Source: Desulfuromonadaceae bacterium
Lineage (GTDB): Bacteria > Desulfobacterota > Desulfuromonadia > Desulfuromonadales > Geopsychrobacteraceae
Assembly: GCA_030639985.1 (NCBI GenBank)
Contig: DAOWKG010000196.1
Span: 1-21,200, forward strand
Length of the DNA stretch: 21,200 bases
Reading direction: 5' to 3'
The stretch's first letter is position 1; every line of letters begins with the position of its first letter. Positions 1 through 8,667 of this stretch are shown here, in pieces. The notes under the pieces were generated by a model that was given only the letters and a program-made list of their open reading frames with translations, made no database searches and was not told the DNA's origin. The position numbers were made by a program, and so were the translations under genes.

Positions 1-633
1 AACTCAGCGCAAATGTTATTGAACAATCATCCGGTTAATAATAAGCGGGTTGCCGAAAAGAAGTTGCCGGCTAATTCGATTTGGTTCTGGGGGCATGGAC
101 GTAAACCGGTGATGGAAACTTATCAACAACGGTACGGTTTGACCGGTGCAGTTATTTCGGCAGTTGATCTAATCCGTGGTATTGGTGTCAATGCCGGGTT
201 GGATATTATTAAAGTTCCCGGCGCTACCGGTTATCTCGATACCAACTATCGGGGTAAAGCAGAATACGCAATTGCGGCCTTGAAAAAAACTGATTTTGTT
301 TATGTCCACGTCGAGGCCCCTGATGAAGCTGGTCATGGCGGTTTGCTGAAAGAAAAAATTGAGGCAATAGAAAGTTTTGACCGGGATGTGGTTGGTACCA
401 TTATCGCTGCTATTCCAGAGATTGGTGATTGTCGCATTCTTATCACTCCAGATCATCCGACTCCGGTGGCGAAGCGTACCCACACTTCTGATCCGGTACC
501 ATATATTTTATTTGATTCACGTCATGACATTGCTTCTTCTGCGACTGCATATTCTGAAGCTGAAGCAAAACGGTGCGGGATCGTTGTCCCTGGACACCAG
601 CTCCTATCAATGATGATTGAAGCTGATGACTGA
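1..633 (+). CDS. apgM: Cofactor-independent phosphoglycerate mutase, archaeal (ApgM) type, 3' part
   Basis: Interconverts 2- and 3-phosphoglycerate in cytosolic glycolysis/gluconeogenesis without 2,3-bisphosphoglycerate. The frame is open from base 1, so only the last 210 residues are visible; the start and the N-terminal metal/serine half lie outside the window. Visible signatures are IWFWGHGR, the glycine-rich VPGATGYLDTNYRGK segment, VHVEAPDEAGHGG (metal-binding Asp/His of the alkaline phosphatase superfamily) and ITPDHPTP near the C terminus. These belong to the ApgM branch rather than the classical GpmI branch. The stop overlaps the start of trmJ by 8 nt, so the two are probably translated together. 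Family assignment is secure; physiological direction is not readable. Confidence 0.93.
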   Translation, partial: NSAQMLLNNHPVNNKRVAEKKLPANSIWFWGHGRKPVMETYQQRYGLTGAVISAVDLIRGIGVNAGLDIIKVPGATGYLDTNYRGKAEYAIAALKKTDFVYVHVEAPDEAGHGGLLKEKIEAIESFDRDVVGTIIAAIPEIGDCRILITPDHPTPVAKRTHTSDPVPYILFDSRHDIASSATAYSEAEAKRCGIVVPGHQLLSMMIEADD

Positions 634-1417
634 ATCTGAAATTAAAGAAACAGAAATTAAACCAAAATCTAAATTAGCTGTAGTCCTGGTTGAGTCCCAG
701 GGGGAACTTAATCTTGGTTCGGTAGCTCGAGCTATGTTGAATTTTGGTTTTACCGATTTACGTTTGGTTAATCCTCAGGTTGATCATCTATCTTTTGATG
801 CCAGAATGATGGCAGTAAAAGCTGCTGTGGTGCTTGAGAATGCTCAAGTCTTCGACAATCTTGAAGATGCATTGGCTGGTTGTGCCTTGTCGTTTGGCAC
901 TACCCGCCGGGTTGGTCGTTATCGTGAGGGGATGTTGCATCCAGAAACGGCAGCTGCGCAGTTATTACCAGTGTCCTATGATGAACCTGTTGCCCTGGTA
1001 TTCGGGCGTGAAGATCGCGGCCTGTTTACTAGCGAACTTGATCTATGCCAACATTTTATTACTATCCCGACCGATGATAATTTGCCATCAATGAACTTGG
1101 CACAAGCGGTTTCACTGTGTATTTATGAAGTCAGCAAGGCGATGAAACGACCAGTTGGCACGGCATCGGGACGACAAAATTTTTCCAGCAATGAAAATTT
1201 GGAATCGATGTATCAACATATGCGCCAATCGTTGGTCAATATCGGTTATCTTGACAGCCAAAATCCTGATCATATCCTTCGTAGTTTCCGGCGGATTTTT
1301 GGTCGCGCCGGTCTTAATGATCGTGAAGTGAAAATTTTGCGTGGATTGTTTAATCAAATTGACCTTTATACCGGTAAAAAACTAACCCGAAAAATGATGC
1401 GGCAGAATGATGAATAA
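626..1417 (+). CDS. trmJ: tRNA (cytidine/uridine-2'-O-)-methyltransferase TrmJ
   Basis: SPOUT-class methyltransferase that in characterised members 2'-O-methylates position 32 of the tRNA anticodon loop using S-adenosylmethionine. Length 263 aa from the ATG at 626. N-terminal half carries NLGSVARAMLNFGF (RNA/SAM-binding start of the SpoU fold) and LVFGREDRGL. The knot motif SMNLAQAVSLCIYEV follows, and the C-terminal extension ends with a REVKILRGLF helix, as in the TrmJ/LasT subgroup. The start is a choice: a TTG at 617 is in frame and adds three residues, but ATG 626 is the better codon and neither has a strong ribosome-binding site. It overlaps apgM by 8 nt and the next gene by 11 nt. A close relative in the same subfamily cannot be excluded, but TrmJ is most likely. 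Confidence 0.9.
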   Translation: MTESEIKETEIKPKSKLAVVLVESQGELNLGSVARAMLNFGFTDLRLVNPQVDHLSFDARMMAVKAAVVLENAQVFDNLEDALAGCALSFGTTRRVGRYREGMLHPETAAAQLLPVSYDEPVALVFGREDRGLFTSELDLCQHFITIPTDDNLPSMNLAQAVSLCIYEVSKAMKRPVGTASGRQNFSSNENLESMYQHMRQSLVNIGYLDSQNPDHILRSFRRIFGRAGLNDREVKILRGLFNQIDLYTGKKLTRKMMRQNDE

Positions 1418-1778
1418 ACCCTTTAAAATTACAAAACTGAAGAATAATATTGTGGTTGAGTTTTTCGACCACACCAATCGCTATTATGGTGATTTTCACC
1501 GGGTAAAAATATCTGTAGTAGCGACAATCCCTTTTAGTATGGAAGCTATCCCTGCAGATCTACGCCAACTGGCCGCCACCTATGCTGGTTCGGTAAGCTA
1601 TGAAAAAGATATTGAACAGATGGGGGTAGCGACCGAAAAGGTTGCTTCGGTATCAGATTCTCTGATCGATAATTTTATCAGTACCGTTGGCAGCTATCTG
1701 GAAAAAGAAAACTTTGTGGCGGGTTTATTGCGTAAAGAAATGTCTGCGAAAACTAGCGTCCCCGAAGATAGGTATTGA
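1407..1778 (+). CDS. Conserved-looking small protein of unknown function
   Basis: A 123-residue soluble protein that I do not recognise as a named family. The N-terminal half is rich in beta-forming and aromatic residues (VVEFFDHTNRYYGDFHRVKI, residues about 15-35). The C-terminal half looks helical and ends in a charged, serine-rich tail. There is no signal peptide, membrane segment or cysteine motif. It starts with two consecutive ATGs (1407, 1410) inside the last codons of trmJ, so translation is probably coupled, and it is the last gene before the terminator at 1846. Codon use matches its neighbours and the frame runs to a clean stop, which supports a real gene. Its position suggests a housekeeping or tRNA-linked role, but that is inference only. 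Confidence 0.75.
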   Translation: MMNKPFKITKLKNNIVVEFFDHTNRYYGDFHRVKISVVATIPFSMEAIPADLRQLAATYAGSVSYEKDIEQMGVATEKVASVSDSLIDNFISTVGSYLEKENFVAGLLRKEMSAKTSVPEDRY

Positions 1779-1845
1779 AAATTATTGCTTGCTTTTACGA
1801 TTTTTAAGTGTTAATTAAGTACCGTTTTAACGATGTACGACTTAG

Positions 1846-1873
1846 AAAGTGAGCTCCGGCTCGCTTTTTTTAT
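1846..1873 (+). terminator. Rho-independent terminator after the apgM-trmJ operon
   Basis: A 9-bp stem (AAAGTGAGC / GCTCGCTTT, one G-T wobble) closes a TCCG tetraloop and runs into a T-rich tract (1865-1871). It ends 29 nt before the rimP start, so it separates the upstream operon from the rimP operon unless it acts as a read-through attenuator. Confidence 0.85.
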
Positions 1874-1902
1874 TATCAAAATTCGTTATTTGAGGCTTTT
1901 AA

Positions 1903-2382
1903 GTGGCACATTTGATTGAAAGAATTGAAGCATTGGTAACACCAATTTTGACCGATCTCGGTTGTGAGTTGGTTGACATTGAATATCAACAGGAACAGCG
2001 TGGCTGGGTCCTCAGGTTTCTCCTCGATAAAGAGGGTGGCATTAATCTTGATGCCTGTGCTGCTGCCAGTCGTGAAATTGGCTCACTGTTAGATGTCGAA
2101 GACGTTATTCCGACCGCTTTTAATTTGGAAGTTTCATCTCCGGGTTTGGAGCGGCCATTGAAAAAAGCGGGTGATTTTGAGCGGTTTTCTGGACAACCGG
2201 CTAAAATTAAAACGGTTAGCTCCATTGACCCCGATGAAAGTGGTAAAAACCGCAAGACGTTTATTGGTACTTTGTCCGGGTTTGATAATGGTGACGTACT
2301 TTTACAGCTAAAAAAAGATGGTGATACGATTCGGATTGCACTTCACCTGATAGATAAAGCTAACTTAATATTTGAGTTTTGA
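1903..2382 (+). CDS. rimP: Ribosome maturation factor RimP
   Basis: Cytosolic factor needed for maturation of the 30S ribosomal subunit. 159 aa, the usual RimP length. The N-terminal alpha/beta domain contains the family pattern around GCELVDIEYQQE and LDACAAASREIG, and the hallmark NLEVSSPGLERPLKK closes it at about residues 75-90. The C-terminal SH3-like domain follows, with GTLSGFDNGDVLL. The start is GTG at 1903, with a GAGG ribosome-binding site at 1892-1895, 7 nt upstream. It is the first gene of the rimP-nusA-infB block, whose order is conserved in most bacteria. The 80-nt gap to nusA is the longest inside the block up to truB. Confidence 0.95.
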   Translation: MAHLIERIEALVTPILTDLGCELVDIEYQQEQRGWVLRFLLDKEGGINLDACAAASREIGSLLDVEDVIPTAFNLEVSSPGLERPLKKAGDFERFSGQPAKIKTVSSIDPDESGKNRKTFIGTLSGFDNGDVLLQLKKDGDTIRIALHLIDKANLIFEF

Positions 2383-2462
2383 ACCATTAAAATATCTGGT
2401 TCAATAACCGATCACTAGTTGACATTGAATTGTCAGCAAATACACTTTTATAAGGGGTAAGT

Positions 2463-3677
2463 ATGATAGCGGGTAACCTCAATCACATCATCGATCAGGT
2501 AGTTAAAGACAAAGGGATCGATCGTGACGTGCTGGTAGACGCATTAGAATCTGCCGTTCTGTCCGCAGCAAATAAAAAGTACCGTAATACTCGTGACCTT
2601 GAAGCTCATTTCAATGAAGAGAGTGGCTTGGTTGATGTGTTTGAATTTGTGACTGTTGTCGATGAAGTCATCGACTCTTATAAAGAAATTGATCTTAACG
2701 AAGCCCGTGAAATCGATCCCGATGTTGAAGTTGAAGATTCCCTTGGCATGATGCTCGAAGCTGGGAGCTTCAGTCGCATTGCCGCCCAGACTGCCAAGCA
2801 GGTCATCATTCAAAAGGTACGTGAGGCTGAGCGCGAAGGTGTTTATAACGAATTTAAGGATCGGGTTGGTGAGGTAGTTAACGGCATAGTGCGTCGTTAT
2901 GAGCGTGGTGATTTGATTGTTGATCTGGGTCGGGCAGAAGCATTGCTTCCGAACCGGGAACAGGCGCCACGGGAAAATTATCGGCAATCTGATCGCGTTC
3001 GGGCTTATATTTCTGAAGTCAAGATGTCCTCTAAGGGACCACAAATTATCCTTTCACGCACCCATCCAGGGTTGCTGATTTCCTTGTTCAGCTCTGAAGT
3101 GCCAGAAGTTGCTGAAGGGATTGTTGAAATTAAAGGTGCAGTGCGGGAACCAGGTAGCCGGGCTAAAATTGCCGTTGTTTCACACGACCTTGATGTCGAT
3201 CCGGTTGGTGCCTGTGTCGGAATGCGTGGTTCCAGGGTGCAAAATGTAGTCACGGAACTACGTGGTGAGCGTATCGATATTATTCCATGGACACCAGATC
3301 CAGCCCGTTTCGCCTGTGCATCTCTAGCTCCAGCCGAAGTTTCAAGAGTTTACATTGACGATGAAGGTCAGTCGATGGAGATCATTGTCCCTGACGATCA
3401 ACTATCTTTGGCAATCGGCAAAAAAGGGCAAAATGTTCGCCTGGCGGCAAAACTGATTGGTTGGCGAATAGATATAAAGAGTGAAACCAGTGCTCAGGAA
3501 GAAGAACAAGCGCAGGAACAAGCTCAAGAGCAGGAGCAGGAGCAGGAGCAGGAAGCTCCTGTAACTGAGGCTGCAGAAGAGAATGATAGCGCTGTAGATG
3601 TGGCAACCGAAGTAGCTCCGGTAGCTAGTGATGATGCTAGCGATACAGATACCGAGACTACGAATACTGAAGATTAA
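2463..3677 (+). CDS. nusA: Transcription termination/antitermination protein NusA
   Basis: Binds RNA polymerase and nascent RNA to control pausing, termination and rRNA antitermination. 404 aa. Domain order: RNA-polymerase-binding N-terminal domain (about 1-125), S1 domain (about 135-198, with [16 protein letters not shown]), KH1 ([12 protein letters not shown] at 249-260) and KH2 ([13 protein letters not shown] at 316-328). Residues from about 341 to the end form an acidic, Gln/Glu-rich and Thr/Asp-rich low-complexity tail with no sign of the acidic-repeat AR1/AR2 domains of E. coli NusA. The start ATG has AGGGG upstream (2453-2457). It lies between rimP and the YlxR gene, the standard arrangement. 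Confidence 0.97.
   Translation: MIAGNLNHIIDQVVKDKGIDRDVLVDALESAVLSAANKKYRNTRDLEAHFNEESGLVDVFEFVTVVDEVIDSYKEIDLNEAREIDPDVEVEDSLGMMLEAGSFSRIAAQTAKQVIIQKVREAEREGVYNEFKDRVGEVVNGIVRRYERGDLIVDLGRAEALLPNREQAPRENYRQSDRVRAYISEVKMSSKGPQIILSRTHPGLLISLFSSEVPEVAEGIVEIKGAVREPGSRAKIAVVSHDLDVDPVGACVGMRGSRVQNVVTELRGERIDIIPWTPDPARFACASLAPAEVSRVYIDDEGQSMEIIVPDDQLSLAIGKKGQNVRLAAKLIGWRIDIKSETSAQEEEQAQEQAQEQEQEQEQEAPVTEAAEENDSAVDVATEVAPVASDDASDTDTETTNTED
3528..3551 (+). repeat. GAGCAG hexamer tandem repeat in nusA
   Basis: Four exact GAGCAG copies, inside a wider degenerate Glu/Gln stretch (about 3496-3557), encode alternating Glu-Gln in the NusA tail. Perfect short repeats of this kind are prone to slippage in steps of two residues without changing frame. 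Confidence 0.9.
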
Positions 3678-3695
3678 TTATTCAGGATAAATATA

Positions 3696-4292
3696 ATGGG
3701 TGTTGCCGAAAAAAGTGCGCAACGAACATGTATCGCATGTCGGGAAACAAAAGATAAAGATCAGCTGCTCCGGTATGTTGTCGCTCCTGATGGGGTGGTG
3801 CTGGTAGATTATCGGCAAAGATTGCCAGGTCGTGGTGCATATACGTGTATTACGCCAGATTGTTTGCAAGTTGCGGTGAAGAAAAATGCTTTTCAGCGTA
3901 GCTTTAAAGGTCGCTGCAATGCCGTTGATGTTACTGAATTGCAACAGCGACTTGATACTGCTATTAATCAAAAAATTACCGGTTTGATCGGTATGGCAAG
4001 AAAATCAGGACAATTTACTGCTGGTACTAATGCGGTAATTGAATCCTTGAGAAAGGGGAGTTCCTTCGCATTAGTGATAATTGCTGAGGACATCTCTGTT
4101 GCAATTGGAAAAAAAATTGAAGCGTTAGTTGAAAAAAACAAAATTTATGGTGTCCGGTTATATAATAAGCAGGCTATAGGACAGATGCTTGGCAAGGAAG
4201 AGCGTAGCGTTATTGCTATTCCGGCTGGTTTGCTGGCCGATTCGCTACTCAAAGAGCTGCATAGACACAGGCAACTGGTAAGGGAGAATTGA
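3696..4292 (+). CDS. YlxR (DUF448) domain fused to an L7Ae/YlxQ-like RNA-binding domain
   Basis: 198 aa with two recognisable parts. Residues about 8-75 are YlxR: CIACRETK (C12, C15), then the GRGAYTC signature (45-51) and C56; YlxR is a small RNA-binding family encoded beside nusA. Residues about 93-185 match the L7Ae/L30e/S12e/Gadd45 fold (YlxQ): [15 protein letters not shown], then [10 protein letters not shown] and the IPAGLL segment near the end. In Firmicutes these are two separate neighbouring genes, ylxR and ylxQ; here they form one reading frame. The start ATG has an AGGA ribosome-binding site. The last base of the stop is shared with the first base of the infB ATG, implying coupled translation. 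Role is probably in ribosome or RNA metabolism; the exact function is not known. Confidence 0.9.
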   Translation: MGVAEKSAQRTCIACRETKDKDQLLRYVVAPDGVVLVDYRQRLPGRGAYTCITPDCLQVAVKKNAFQRSFKGRCNAVDVTELQQRLDTAINQKITGLIGMARKSGQFTAGTNAVIESLRKGSSFALVIIAEDISVAIGKKIEALVEKNKIYGVRLYNKQAIGQMLGKEERSVIAIPAGLLADSLLKELHRHRQLVREN

Positions 4293-7051
4293 TGGGCAAG
4301 GTAAGAGTATACGAACTCGCTAAACAAATGGGACTCGAAAACAAAGAGTTGCTGGCTAAACTTACAGAGGCAAGTATTGAGGTTTCGTCCCATTCAAGTT
4401 CATTGTCTGAGGAAGAGCAGCAAAAACTTGCTGACTTCATTAGTCCTCCAGAAGAAAAAGTTGAAGAGGCAAAAATCAAGCCGGGAATTATCCGACGGCG
4501 CAAGAAGGTTGTTCGTAAACCGGTTGAAGTGCAACCTGTTGTTGAAGAAATCGCCTTGCCTGAACCACCGGCTGATACTGAAGATAAGGTTGCCGAAATT
4601 TCTGCTGAAGCTCTGGAAGCTCCTGAAGAAGTCCCCGCTCCAGAAGCACCGCCAGTTGTGGTTTCTGCGGTCGTAGAGACTGCTGAAATTGTAGCTCCTG
4701 AGGTGGTGGAGACAGTTGACGTGCCAGTAACGTCAGAGGAACCAATTGTTGCAGCTAAAGCTGAGGTGCCAGCGGAAGTTAAACCGGTTGTCCCGGAAGC
4801 GGTTGCCGAACAACCTAAGCCAGAGACCAAGCCAGAAATTAAACCGGCTAAACCGGTTGCCGATAAAAAACCTGAACCCGAAAGGGCTACCGGTGACCGT
4901 GCCAAAATTTTGGGACGAGTCGAATTGCCAAAACCAAAACCGCCTGCTCAACGTAAACCTCGTCCAGGTACACGTCCAGTTCGGCAGGATAAAAGACCTG
5001 CTCGCCCAGCTAGACCTGGTGCTCCTTCTGCTGCGGCTAGACCAAGGGTAAATCCGGCGCCACTGGCACCAGTTGATCAGCCCTTACCAGATAAAGAGGG
5101 GCGTAATAAAAAACGCAAAAAAGGTAAACGGGACGACAGCAATACCAATAATACTCAGGATGGTCGGGTGTCACGGCGTGGACGCCGGGTAGAAGTGTTT
5201 GAGCCAGGACGTCCAGGGCACAAAAAGAAGCGTGGCAAGCATGCCAAGCAAGGCAAGCAGACTGAGGTTACTGTCAGTAAAGCAATTAAGAGGATAGTCC
5301 GGATTAGTGATTCTATCACTGTCGGTGAACTTGCAAAACGGATGGGCGTTAAAGCCAATGCGCTGATTGCTGAATTGATGCGTCAAGGTTCAATGGTTAC
5401 CATAAACCATCCCCTCGATTATGAATCGGCAGCAATTTTAGCTTCTGAATTTAATCACGAAGTTGAGAATGTCGCCTTTGATGAAGAGACAGTGCTTGAA
5501 GTTGAAGCTCCAAAAGAGGCTGAAGATAAAGTCGAAGATTTGGAGTCTCGGCCTCCTATTGTTACGATCATGGGACACGTTGATCACGGTAAAACCAGTT
5601 TGCTTGATGCTATTCGTGAAGCCAATGTAACCGATGGTGAAGCCGGCGGTATTACTCAACATATTGGTGCTTACGATGTTGAGTTGGGTGGTAAAAAAAT
5701 AACCTTCCTTGATACTCCTGGACACGAGGCGTTTACTGCCATGCGTGCCCGTGGTGCTGATGTGACCGATATTGTCATACTGGTGGTGGCTGCCGATGAT
5801 GGGGTTATGCCGCAAACCAAGGAGGCAATCAATCACTCCAAAGCTGCCGGAGTTCCACTTATAATAGCCGTCAACAAAATCGATAAGCCTGATGCCAATT
5901 CGGAGCGGGTAAAGCAGGAACTTACTGAGTTTGAACTGGTTCCAGAAGAGTGGGGTGGCGATACAATATTTGTTGACGTATCCGCTAAAAAACGTACCAA
6001 TTTGGATACTCTGCTGGAAATGGTTCTGCTGCAAGCTGAGGTTCTTGAGCTTAAAGCCAATCCAAATAAGCGGGCTAAGGGCTCGATTGTTGAAGCACGA
6101 CTCGATAAGGGGCGTGGTCCGATTGCGACGGTTCTGGTACAGGATGGAACCCTGAAAATTGGTGATTCAATTGTTGCCGGATTGCATTACGGTCGAGTTC
6201 GATCAATGGTTACTGCTACCGGTTCTAAAGTTAAAGAAGCCGGACCAGCTTTCCCGGTCGAAGTTACCGGTCTTGGTGGTGTCCCTAATGCTGGTGATAC
6301 CTTTAATGCGGTTGAAAATGAAAAAGCCGCCAAAGACGTATCGCAACACCGCCAGGCAAAACAACGTGAAATTGTCCTTTCCAAGAGCAGTAAGGTTTCA
6401 CTTGATCAGCTGTTTGCTAAAATGCAGGAAGGTGTTGTCGAAGAACTTGCAGTTATCGTTAAAGCAGATGTCCAGGGTTCCGTCGAAGCTGTCCGGGATG
6501 CCTTGGAGAAACTTGCGACCGATGCTTGCCGACTTAATGTTATTCATACCGGTGTTGGTGGAATATCCGAAAGTGATGTTACGCTAGCTACGGCATCAAA
6601 TGCCATAGTTCTTGGTTTCAATGTCCGTCCGGAGACTAAAGCTAAATCTCTGGCTGAAATTGAGAAGGTCGATATTCGCCTTTATGCAGTTATTTATGAT
6701 GCTGTAAACGACATTCGTGATGCTATGGAAGGATTACTTGCCCCTACCTTGAAAGAGAAGGAATTAGGTCGGGTTGAGGTTCGTGACACGTTCCATGTTT
6801 CACGGGTCGGTACGATTGCCGGTTGTTTTGTTGTTGATGGTAAGATTGTTCGTAATGCGCAAACCCGTCTGGTACGCGATAGCGTGGTCGTATGGGAAGG
6901 TAAATTAAGTTCCTTGAAACGTTTTAAGGATGACGTCAAAGAGGTCGGCAACGGTTACGAGTGTGGTATCGGGCTGGAAAAATATAACGATATCAAAGTT
7001 GGTGATGTCATCGAAGTCTTCGAAATAGAAGAGGTTAAAACAACTCTGTAA
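4292..7051 (+). CDS. infB: Translation initiation factor IF-2
   Basis: GTPase that brings fMet-tRNA to the 30S subunit and promotes subunit joining. 919 aa from ATG 4292, which has AGGGAG at 4281-4286; an in-frame TTG at 4289 is less likely. An IF2-N domain (about 1-50) is followed by a long Pro/Val/Glu/Ala-rich linker and a Lys/Arg-rich stretch (about 200-325), then a second IF2-N domain (about 335-390). The G domain has G1 GHVDHGKT (428-435), G3 DTPGHE (474-479) and G4 NKID (528-531). Domains II, III ([14 protein letters not shown]) and C complete it. All GTP-binding motifs are intact. The linker is long but in the range known for proteobacterial IF2. Confidence 0.97.
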   Translation: MGKVRVYELAKQMGLENKELLAKLTEASIEVSSHSSSLSEEEQQKLADFISPPEEKVEEAKIKPGIIRRRKKVVRKPVEVQPVVEEIALPEPPADTEDKVAEISAEALEAPEEVPAPEAPPVVVSAVVETAEIVAPEVVETVDVPVTSEEPIVAAKAEVPAEVKPVVPEAVAEQPKPETKPEIKPAKPVADKKPEPERATGDRAKILGRVELPKPKPPAQRKPRPGTRPVRQDKRPARPARPGAPSAAARPRVNPAPLAPVDQPLPDKEGRNKKRKKGKRDDSNTNNTQDGRVSRRGRRVEVFEPGRPGHKKKRGKHAKQGKQTEVTVSKAIKRIVRISDSITVGELAKRMGVKANALIAELMRQGSMVTINHPLDYESAAILASEFNHEVENVAFDEETVLEVEAPKEAEDKVEDLESRPPIVTIMGHVDHGKTSLLDAIREANVTDGEAGGITQHIGAYDVELGGKKITFLDTPGHEAFTAMRARGADVTDIVILVVAADDGVMPQTKEAINHSKAAGVPLIIAVNKIDKPDANSERVKQELTEFELVPEEWGGDTIFVDVSAKKRTNLDTLLEMVLLQAEVLELKANPNKRAKGSIVEARLDKGRGPIATVLVQDGTLKIGDSIVAGLHYGRVRSMVTATGSKVKEAGPAFPVEVTGLGGVPNAGDTFNAVENEKAAKDVSQHRQAKQREIVLSKSSKVSLDQLFAKMQEGVVEELAVIVKADVQGSVEAVRDALEKLATDACRLNVIHTGVGGISESDVTLATASNAIVLGFNVRPETKAKSLAEIEKVDIRLYAVIYDAVNDIRDAMEGLLAPTLKEKELGRVEVRDTFHVSRVGTIAGCFVVDGKIVRNAQTRLVRDSVVVWEGKLSSLKRFKDDVKEVGNGYECGIGLEKYNDIKVGDVIEVFEIEEVKTTL

Positions 7052-7066
7052 ACAAGAGATCGATAC

Positions 7067-7369
7067 ATGGTGGTTGGGGTTATCAGGATAGATTTGCGCT
7101 TGTTCGATATCCATTCCTTGAAGCAAAAACGCTCTCAGGTGAAACGGTTATTGCAGCGGATGCGCTCAAAGTTCCCGATATCAATTGCCGAAACTGGACA
7201 TCTTGACCTTTTGCAGCGCACCATTTTTGGTGCTAGTATGGCGGCAGGGACCGAAGCAATCATCCAGTCCGTTTTTAAAAACCTTGAAGATGAAATATAT
7301 CTATCAGGTATGGTTGAAATAATTGAGTTGGATATTGAATATTTACACTATGGAGATGATATCCGTTGA
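7067..7369 (+). CDS. ylxP: YlxP-like protein (DUF503)
   Basis: 100 aa, typical DUF503 length. Visible family features are the opening VVGVIRIDLRLFDIHSLKQKR pattern (taken in two parts: a hydrophobic beta strand, then HSLKQKR), FPISIAETG and the C-terminal IIELDIEYL strand. In Bacillus the gene sits between infB and rbfA exactly as here, and has been linked to ribosome assembly; its biochemical activity is not established. It starts 15 nt after infB, and its last four bases overlap the TTG start of rbfA. Confidence 0.9.
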   Translation: MVVGVIRIDLRLFDIHSLKQKRSQVKRLLQRMRSKFPISIAETGHLDLLQRTIFGASMAAGTEAIIQSVFKNLEDEIYLSGMVEIIELDIEYLHYGDDIR

Positions 7370-7734
7370 GTAGCTATCGTCCTGAAAGAGTAGGCGAACA
7401 GATTCATAAAGAGACCACCAGGATGTTAATGTTTACCATTAAGGATCCTCGGGTCGCCGCTGTTACTATCACCGGTGTTGATGTCTCGCGAGATATCAGT
7501 TCAGCCCGAATCTATTATTCTATCAGTGGTGATGCTGCTGATCGACGTGATGCGGTAAAGGGGTTAAAAAGTGTTGCTCCCTATATCCGACGGCAGTTGG
7601 GTAAAATTTTGCAACTGCGGTTTGTTCCTGAGATTCGTTTTAAGTATGATGAGTCTATTGCCTATGGTCAAAAGATTGATGCTTTATTGCATCAGGTACA
7701 GGATGATTTAGATGGTAGTTCAGCAGATAATTGA
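7366..7734 (+). CDS. rbfA: 30S ribosome-binding factor RbfA
   Basis: Single KH-type domain protein that helps 16S rRNA 5'-end processing and 30S maturation, especially in the cold. 122 aa. It carries the RbfA pattern RPERVGEQIHKE near the N terminus, then DPRVAAVTITGVDVSRD, ARIYYSI and RRQLGKILQLRFVPEIRF. The start is TTG at 7366, overlapping the ylxP stop; GGAG at 7352-7355 lies 10 nt upstream and supports it. Its 3' end overlaps nrnA by 23 nt. Confidence 0.95.
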   Translation: MSSYRPERVGEQIHKETTRMLMFTIKDPRVAAVTITGVDVSRDISSARIYYSISGDAADRRDAVKGLKSVAPYIRRQLGKILQLRFVPEIRFKYDESIAYGQKIDALLHQVQDDLDGSSADN

Positions 7735-8662
7735 ACAAATAAAAAACAATCAGCGGTTTTTGGTGGTTGCCCACGAAAATCCTGATGGTGATGCCATTGG
7801 TTCTACCCTTGGTCTGGCTCTGGCATTACGTGATATGGGTAAAGATGTTGTCGCCTATAATGTCGACAATATCCCAGAAATTATGCAGTTTCTCCCCAAT
7901 TCGGATATTTTAACCAATCAATTACCCGCTGGTGCCAAATTTGATGTCGCTTTTGTTCTTGATGCGGGAGAGGTGAACAGAACTGCATTACCGGTTAAAG
8001 AACTGTGTACTACCCTGATCAATATTGACCATCATCCTTTTTCTACCTTCGGGGATATCTATTTCCTTGAAACTTCCGCATGTGCAACTGCGGTACTCGT
8101 ATATAGATTATTGGTTGCATGTGAGTGCGACATCACCTTGCCCATAGCTACGGCTCTTTATCTCGGTATCCTCTCTGATACTGGCTCTTTCCGTTATTCC
8201 AGTGCCAACCAGGAAGCGTTTGAGGTAGCTGGTGAATTGATTGGTCTGGGAGTTGATACCTGGGAAATTTCCTGTAACCTCTACGAAAGTCATACCCCCG
8301 AACGGATGAAGTTGCTCGGTTTGGTTCTCCCTTCGCTCTATATCTCTTCTTGTGGCCGTTATGCTTCGGTGGAGATGGCTCTGGAAGCGCTTAAGTTGAC
8401 TGGTGCCGCACCCGAATATGCCGATGGTTTTGTCAACTATCCCCGAGCAATTCGCGGAGTTGAGGTGGCGCTGTTTTTTAATCAAGTTGCCAGTGATCTT
8501 TATAAAATCAGTTTTCGTTCCCGTGGCACCATTGATGTTGGTAGCCTGGCACATAAACTCGGCGGTGGCGGGCATCACAATGCTGCCGGTGCCAAGTTGA
8601 AGGGATCTCTGGCCGAAGTTAAAGAGACTGTGTACCCTTTGCTAGATCAACTGTTCAGCTGA
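7712..8662 (+). CDS. nrnA: DHH/DHHA1 phosphoesterase, bifunctional oligoribonuclease/pAp phosphatase NrnA type
   Basis: Degrades very short RNA oligomers and, in characterised members, 3'-phosphoadenosine 5'-phosphate. 316 aa. The DHH domain has AHENPDGDAIGS (metal ligands H21, D25, D27), DAGE (about 84-87) and the name-giving DHH (106-108), followed by SDTGSFRYS. The DHHA1 domain ends with GGGGHHNAAG (284-293), which binds substrate. All expected catalytic residues are present. ATG 7712 with AGGA about 9 nt upstream; the first 23 nt overlap rbfA in another frame. It sits in the usual rbfA-nrnA-truB order and complements PNPase, encoded downstream, in RNA turnover. Confidence 0.93.
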   Translation: MVVQQIIEQIKNNQRFLVVAHENPDGDAIGSTLGLALALRDMGKDVVAYNVDNIPEIMQFLPNSDILTNQLPAGAKFDVAFVLDAGEVNRTALPVKELCTTLINIDHHPFSTFGDIYFLETSACATAVLVYRLLVACECDITLPIATALYLGILSDTGSFRYSSANQEAFEVAGELIGLGVDTWEISCNLYESHTPERMKLLGLVLPSLYISSCGRYASVEMALEALKLTGAAPEYADGFVNYPRAIRGVEVALFFNQVASDLYKISFRSRGTIDVGSLAHKLGGGGHHNAAGAKLKGSLAEVKETVYPLLDQLFS

Positions 8663-8667
8663 TATTC

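Noticed and set aside
2380..2447. Inverted repeat TGAACCA/TGGTTCA after rimP and a promoter-like TTGACA-16-TACACT before nusA
   Set aside because: The hairpin has no T-tract, and the promoter would start transcription on top of the nusA ribosome-binding site; nusA is expected to be cotranscribed with rimP.
4249..4905. Long minus-strand frame opposite the infB linker, rich in Ser, Thr, Gly and Ala
   Set aside because: It is the antisense reading of the Pro/Val/Glu-rich IF2 linker, whose codon bias avoids stops on the other strand; composition is unlike a folded protein and no start signals are seen.
6159..6587. 142-codon plus-strand frame inside infB
   Set aside because: It overlaps the conserved IF2 domains II and III in another frame, with no independent signals.
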